Origin: JOPF136 sp035541255
GTDB taxonomy: Bacteria > Acidobacteriota > Terriglobia > Acidiferrales > UBA7541
DNA: 64,000 bases
NCBI GenBank assembly: GCA_035541255.1
Contig: DATKNR010000030.1
Location: forward strand, 1-64,000
Direction of reading: 5' to 3'
A model generated the notes under the pieces. It did no database searches. It worked only from the letters and a program-made list of their open reading frames with translations, and was not told the DNA's origin. This document shows, one piece after another, positions 62,073 through 64,000 of the stretch (position 1 is its first letter; the number at the start of each line of letters is the position of its first letter). The position numbers were made by a program, and so were the translations under genes.

Positions 62073-62876
62073 CTAGTTTTGGTCCCCAGACGCGTCGATT
62101 TCCGTTTGGGCCCGCCCCATCCCGCGCGGCTCGGGAATCGAAGAGTCCGGCAGACTGTGAATGCTCAGCCGGGAATTTATCAGTGTGTCGGCGCGGTCCC
62201 ACACCTGATCGTCGACCTCGATCGCGCAGTGTGGTTTTGTAAACCAGCGGTTGTACCAGGGATATCCCGGACATGCTCCGGGTTTGTATTCGAGCCGGAT
62301 GTTGCCCAGAATTTGCGTGCGTTGTGGGTCGGCCGCCCTGATTTCCTTCCGGCCATGCAGCCATCCATCGCTTTGGTAGAAGTTGATGGCCTGCTTTACG
62401 TTCGGCGGGATAACCGAGTCTTCCTCTCCCCGCTTGTGCACGCTGTCCACCTGAATCGTCAGAAGGATGGGAATGCCATCCTTCCCCAACTCCTTTGCCA
62501 GGTGTACGGTTTCCGAACCTCCCCAGCTATGACCGAAGAGCACGATTCGCGCGCTTTGCTTTTCCAAATCCGAAAGGCTTCCGTCATGGTCTGAGTCCAG
62601 CCGGCGTTCGATTTCCGTTCGCGCCTCCCGCCAGTGATGGTTTTCGAACACAGCTACGAAGGCGCCCACCGGTAGTTCGCGCCGGATGCGATCCGCAAAC
62701 TGCACCACTCCATGCACCCGGTCATCTTGATGCACGAATCCGCCGACAATCCCGATCACCATTGCCTTCGGCATCTCCTTCCCGGCTCGGGACTCCACCG
62801 GGACGTGCTGGGTGGCCCCCGCGCAGAGCGCGAGTGCCAGCAAGCCAGCGAAGATCGTGCACGCTGCAGTCCTCAT
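62073..62876 (-). CDS. exported small alpha/beta hydrolase with EF-hand-like loop
   Basis: 267 aa. A signal peptide (TIFAGLLALALCAGA) is followed by an alpha/beta hydrolase-like domain; the nucleophile Ser is in LFGHSWGGSE near residue 120. An EF-hand-like loop DSDHDGSLSDLE lies near residues 92-103, just before the nucleophile strand. Family not identified more closely; probably a periplasmic esterase or lipase-like protein. 22 bp downstream of the dehydratase gene start, on the same strand. Confidence 0.65.
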   Translation of the reverse strand: MRTAACTIFAGLLALALCAGATQHVPVESRAGKEMPKAMVIGIVGGFVHQDDRVHGVVQFADRIRRELPVGAFVAVFENHHWREARTEIERRLDSDHDGSLSDLEKQSARIVLFGHSWGGSETVHLAKELGKDGIPILLTIQVDSVHKRGEEDSVIPPNVKQAINFYQSDGWLHGRKEIRAADPQRTQILGNIRLEYKPGACPGYPWYNRWFTKPHCAIEVDDQVWDRADTLINSRLSIHSLPDSSIPEPRGMGRAQTEIDASGDQN

Positions 62877-63054
62877 CCGCTCACTCGCAGATCCCGCTCA
62901 TGGTATGGGGAAGCCCACACCGAGTCAATTTCCGAATCGTCGGACCAGCGGGCAATTTGATGTCCCACGAATCGCCCCGCCGGTTGAGCGAGCGCTGCGG
63001 CGTGTGCAAAGATTCGAGTGCCCGATTGTCTCCCAGAGCATCGAAAGGAATGCC

Positions 63055-63786
63055 ATGGCCCGGTCTCTGGACTCCAACTCGCCACCGAGAGTGGTTTTGG
63101 TCGCGGGCGGCACGGGCGGCCTCGGCCGAGCGGTGTGTCTGGCGTTTCTCGAGCAAAACGCGCGTGTGATTGCCACCTACCGCAGAGAAGACGAATTCCG
63201 CACCCTGAAATCCGCAGCCGGCGCCCGCGCCTCTTCTCTCGAAGGCTCCTCCCTTGACGTCACGGACGAAACTGCCGTTACCGCTCTCATCGATTCGGTC
63301 GTTTCCACTCGTGGCCGCCTGGATGTGCTCGTCAACGCTGTCGGCGGCTATGCCGGCGGCAGCAAACTATGGGAGCTTGATACGAAGGTCTTCGATCAAA
63401 TGCTCTCGCTAAACCTCCGTTCAGGCTACGCGCTGGCGCGCGCCGCGGTCCGCGTTATGTTGAAGCAGGGTAGCGGCGCCATCGTCAATGTCGCAGCCAA
63501 GGCTGCCTTCGATCATGGCGCCGGCGCAGCCGCCTACGCTGCTTCGAAGGCCGCAGCCGTCGCGCTCATGGATTCGCTCGCCGCAGACCTCAAGGGAACG
63601 GGCATCCGCGTCAATTCCGTCCTGCCCAGCATTATCGACACGGAAGCAAATCGCCGCGCCATGCCCCATGCCGACTTTTCCAGATGGCCGAAGCCCGAAG
63701 ATATCGCCCGTGTCATCCTGTATCTTTCGAGCGACGCCGCCTCGGTCGTTCACGGCGCCGCCGTCCCGGTCTACGGCGAAAGCTGA
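63055..63786 (+). CDS. short-chain dehydrogenase/reductase (SDR)
   Basis: 243 aa classical SDR. The cofactor motif is VAGGTGGLGRAV near residue 15, a degenerate form of TGxxxGxG. NAVGGYAGG replaces the usual NNAG. The catalytic Tyr-x-x-x-Lys is YAASKAAAV near residue 160, with Ala in place of the usual catalytic Ser (IVNVAAKAAF), so activity may be altered. ATG at 63055 follows AAAGGA. The pirin gene follows 57 bp later on the same strand. Confidence 0.85.
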   Translation: MARSLDSNSPPRVVLVAGGTGGLGRAVCLAFLEQNARVIATYRREDEFRTLKSAAGARASSLEGSSLDVTDETAVTALIDSVVSTRGRLDVLVNAVGGYAGGSKLWELDTKVFDQMLSLNLRSGYALARAAVRVMLKQGSGAIVNVAAKAAFDHGAGAAAYAASKAAAVALMDSLAADLKGTGIRVNSVLPSIIDTEANRRAMPHADFSRWPKPEDIARVILYLSSDAASVVHGAAVPVYGES

Positions 63787-63843
63787 CTGCCGGCGGAGAG
63801 TCTTGCAGGGCTTTGAATTTCGAGTTTCGCTCTTGGAGGTTCC

Positions 63844-64000
63844 ATGTCCATCCGTCCCGTTAAGCGCATCATCAAATCGAAGCCTACGCTGGAGGGCGCC
63901 GGAGTTCATCTCCGCCGCGCCTTCGGTTTCGGCAACACCAAAGAGTTCGATCCGTTCCTCCTCCTCGATGATTTCCGCAACGACGTGCCCGAGGACTATC
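63844..64000 (+). CDS. pirin family protein (partial, runs off the window)
   Basis: First 52 residues of a pirin-like cupin. The start MSIRPVKRIIKSKPTLEGAG and the FDPFLLLDDF motif are typical; the metal-binding His residues lie beyond the window edge. GGAGG precedes the ATG at 63844 at a normal distance. The family includes quercetinase-type dioxygenases and proteins of unknown role. Confidence 0.85.
   Translation, partial: MSIRPVKRIIKSKPTLEGAGVHLRRAFGFGNTKEFDPFLLLDDFRNDVPEDY

Overview
GC-rich bacterial chromosome, densely coded on both strands. The gene set is typical of Acidobacteriota: a winged-helix/TPR regulator, a Ser/Thr kinase with TPR output, a Vps10/BNR-repeat protein, a Trp-rich FecR protein, a PQQ-type dehydrogenase fused to cytochrome c and S9/S15 peptidases. 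The phylum is inferred from gene content, because the window has no rRNA or marker-gene phylogeny. Most of the window is ordinary housekeeping and peripheral metabolism.

Layout. 1-13.4 kb: dehydrogenases, a pterin dehydratase, a YbhN-type membrane protein, hydrolases, a class V aminotransferase, DUF169 and DinB proteins, a wHTH-TPR regulator, an S15-type hydrolase, a cupin and MsrA. 13.5-16.3 kb: a two-component pair (histidine kinase plus NtrC-type regulator). 16.4-22.5 kb: a Vps10/BNR protein, a FecR protein and a small protein. 22.6-26.4 kb: tRNA-Val, acetate kinase and an S9 peptidase. 26.5-35.6 kb: a complete arginine cluster, argR-argC-argB-argD-argF-argG-argH-NAGS(GNAT)-argJ, with many 4-bp stop/start overlaps. 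35.6-37.9 kb: an acyl-CoA synthetase and a small membrane protein.

38-47 kb is the most interesting part. A plus-strand operon encodes a GAF-GAF-GAF-TM-HlyD fusion, a lipoprotein HlyD-type adaptor and a PqqD-like/M50 protease/HlyD fusion. It converges on a run of very short minus-strand genes for strongly basic 22-28 aa peptides (pattern MAKKxLKxGKKLxxTKxL plus a variable tail). Each peptide gene has its own sigma-54 -24/-12 promoter, a GGAGG ribosome site and a hairpin terminator. A fourth promoter-terminator unit has lost, or never had, the peptide. Behind them lies a sigma-54 activator whose receiver domain has lost its phospho-acceptor Asp. A palindrome with consensus GGGGGAATAATTNCCCC occurs four times: 134-136 bp behind two peptide promoters, upstream of the exporter operon and upstream of the activator. 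Together this looks like a peptide export or processing regulon, with the peptides as substrates and the PqqD/M50/HlyD proteins as handling machinery. The parts are read directly from sequence; the linkage is inferred.

47-64 kb: MsrB, pyrophosphatase, a D-aminoacylase-like amidohydrolase and a PQQ-type dehydrogenase. Then tRNA-Ile(CAU), whose 3' 49 bp are repeated 3.7 kb downstream around an insert carrying an MBL hydrolase and a Ser/Thr kinase. The end holds HdeD and SYLF proteins, the split transhydrogenase pntA1-pntA2-pntB, a STAS protein, a threonine dehydratase-like enzyme, a small alpha/beta hydrolase, an SDR and the start of a pirin gene.
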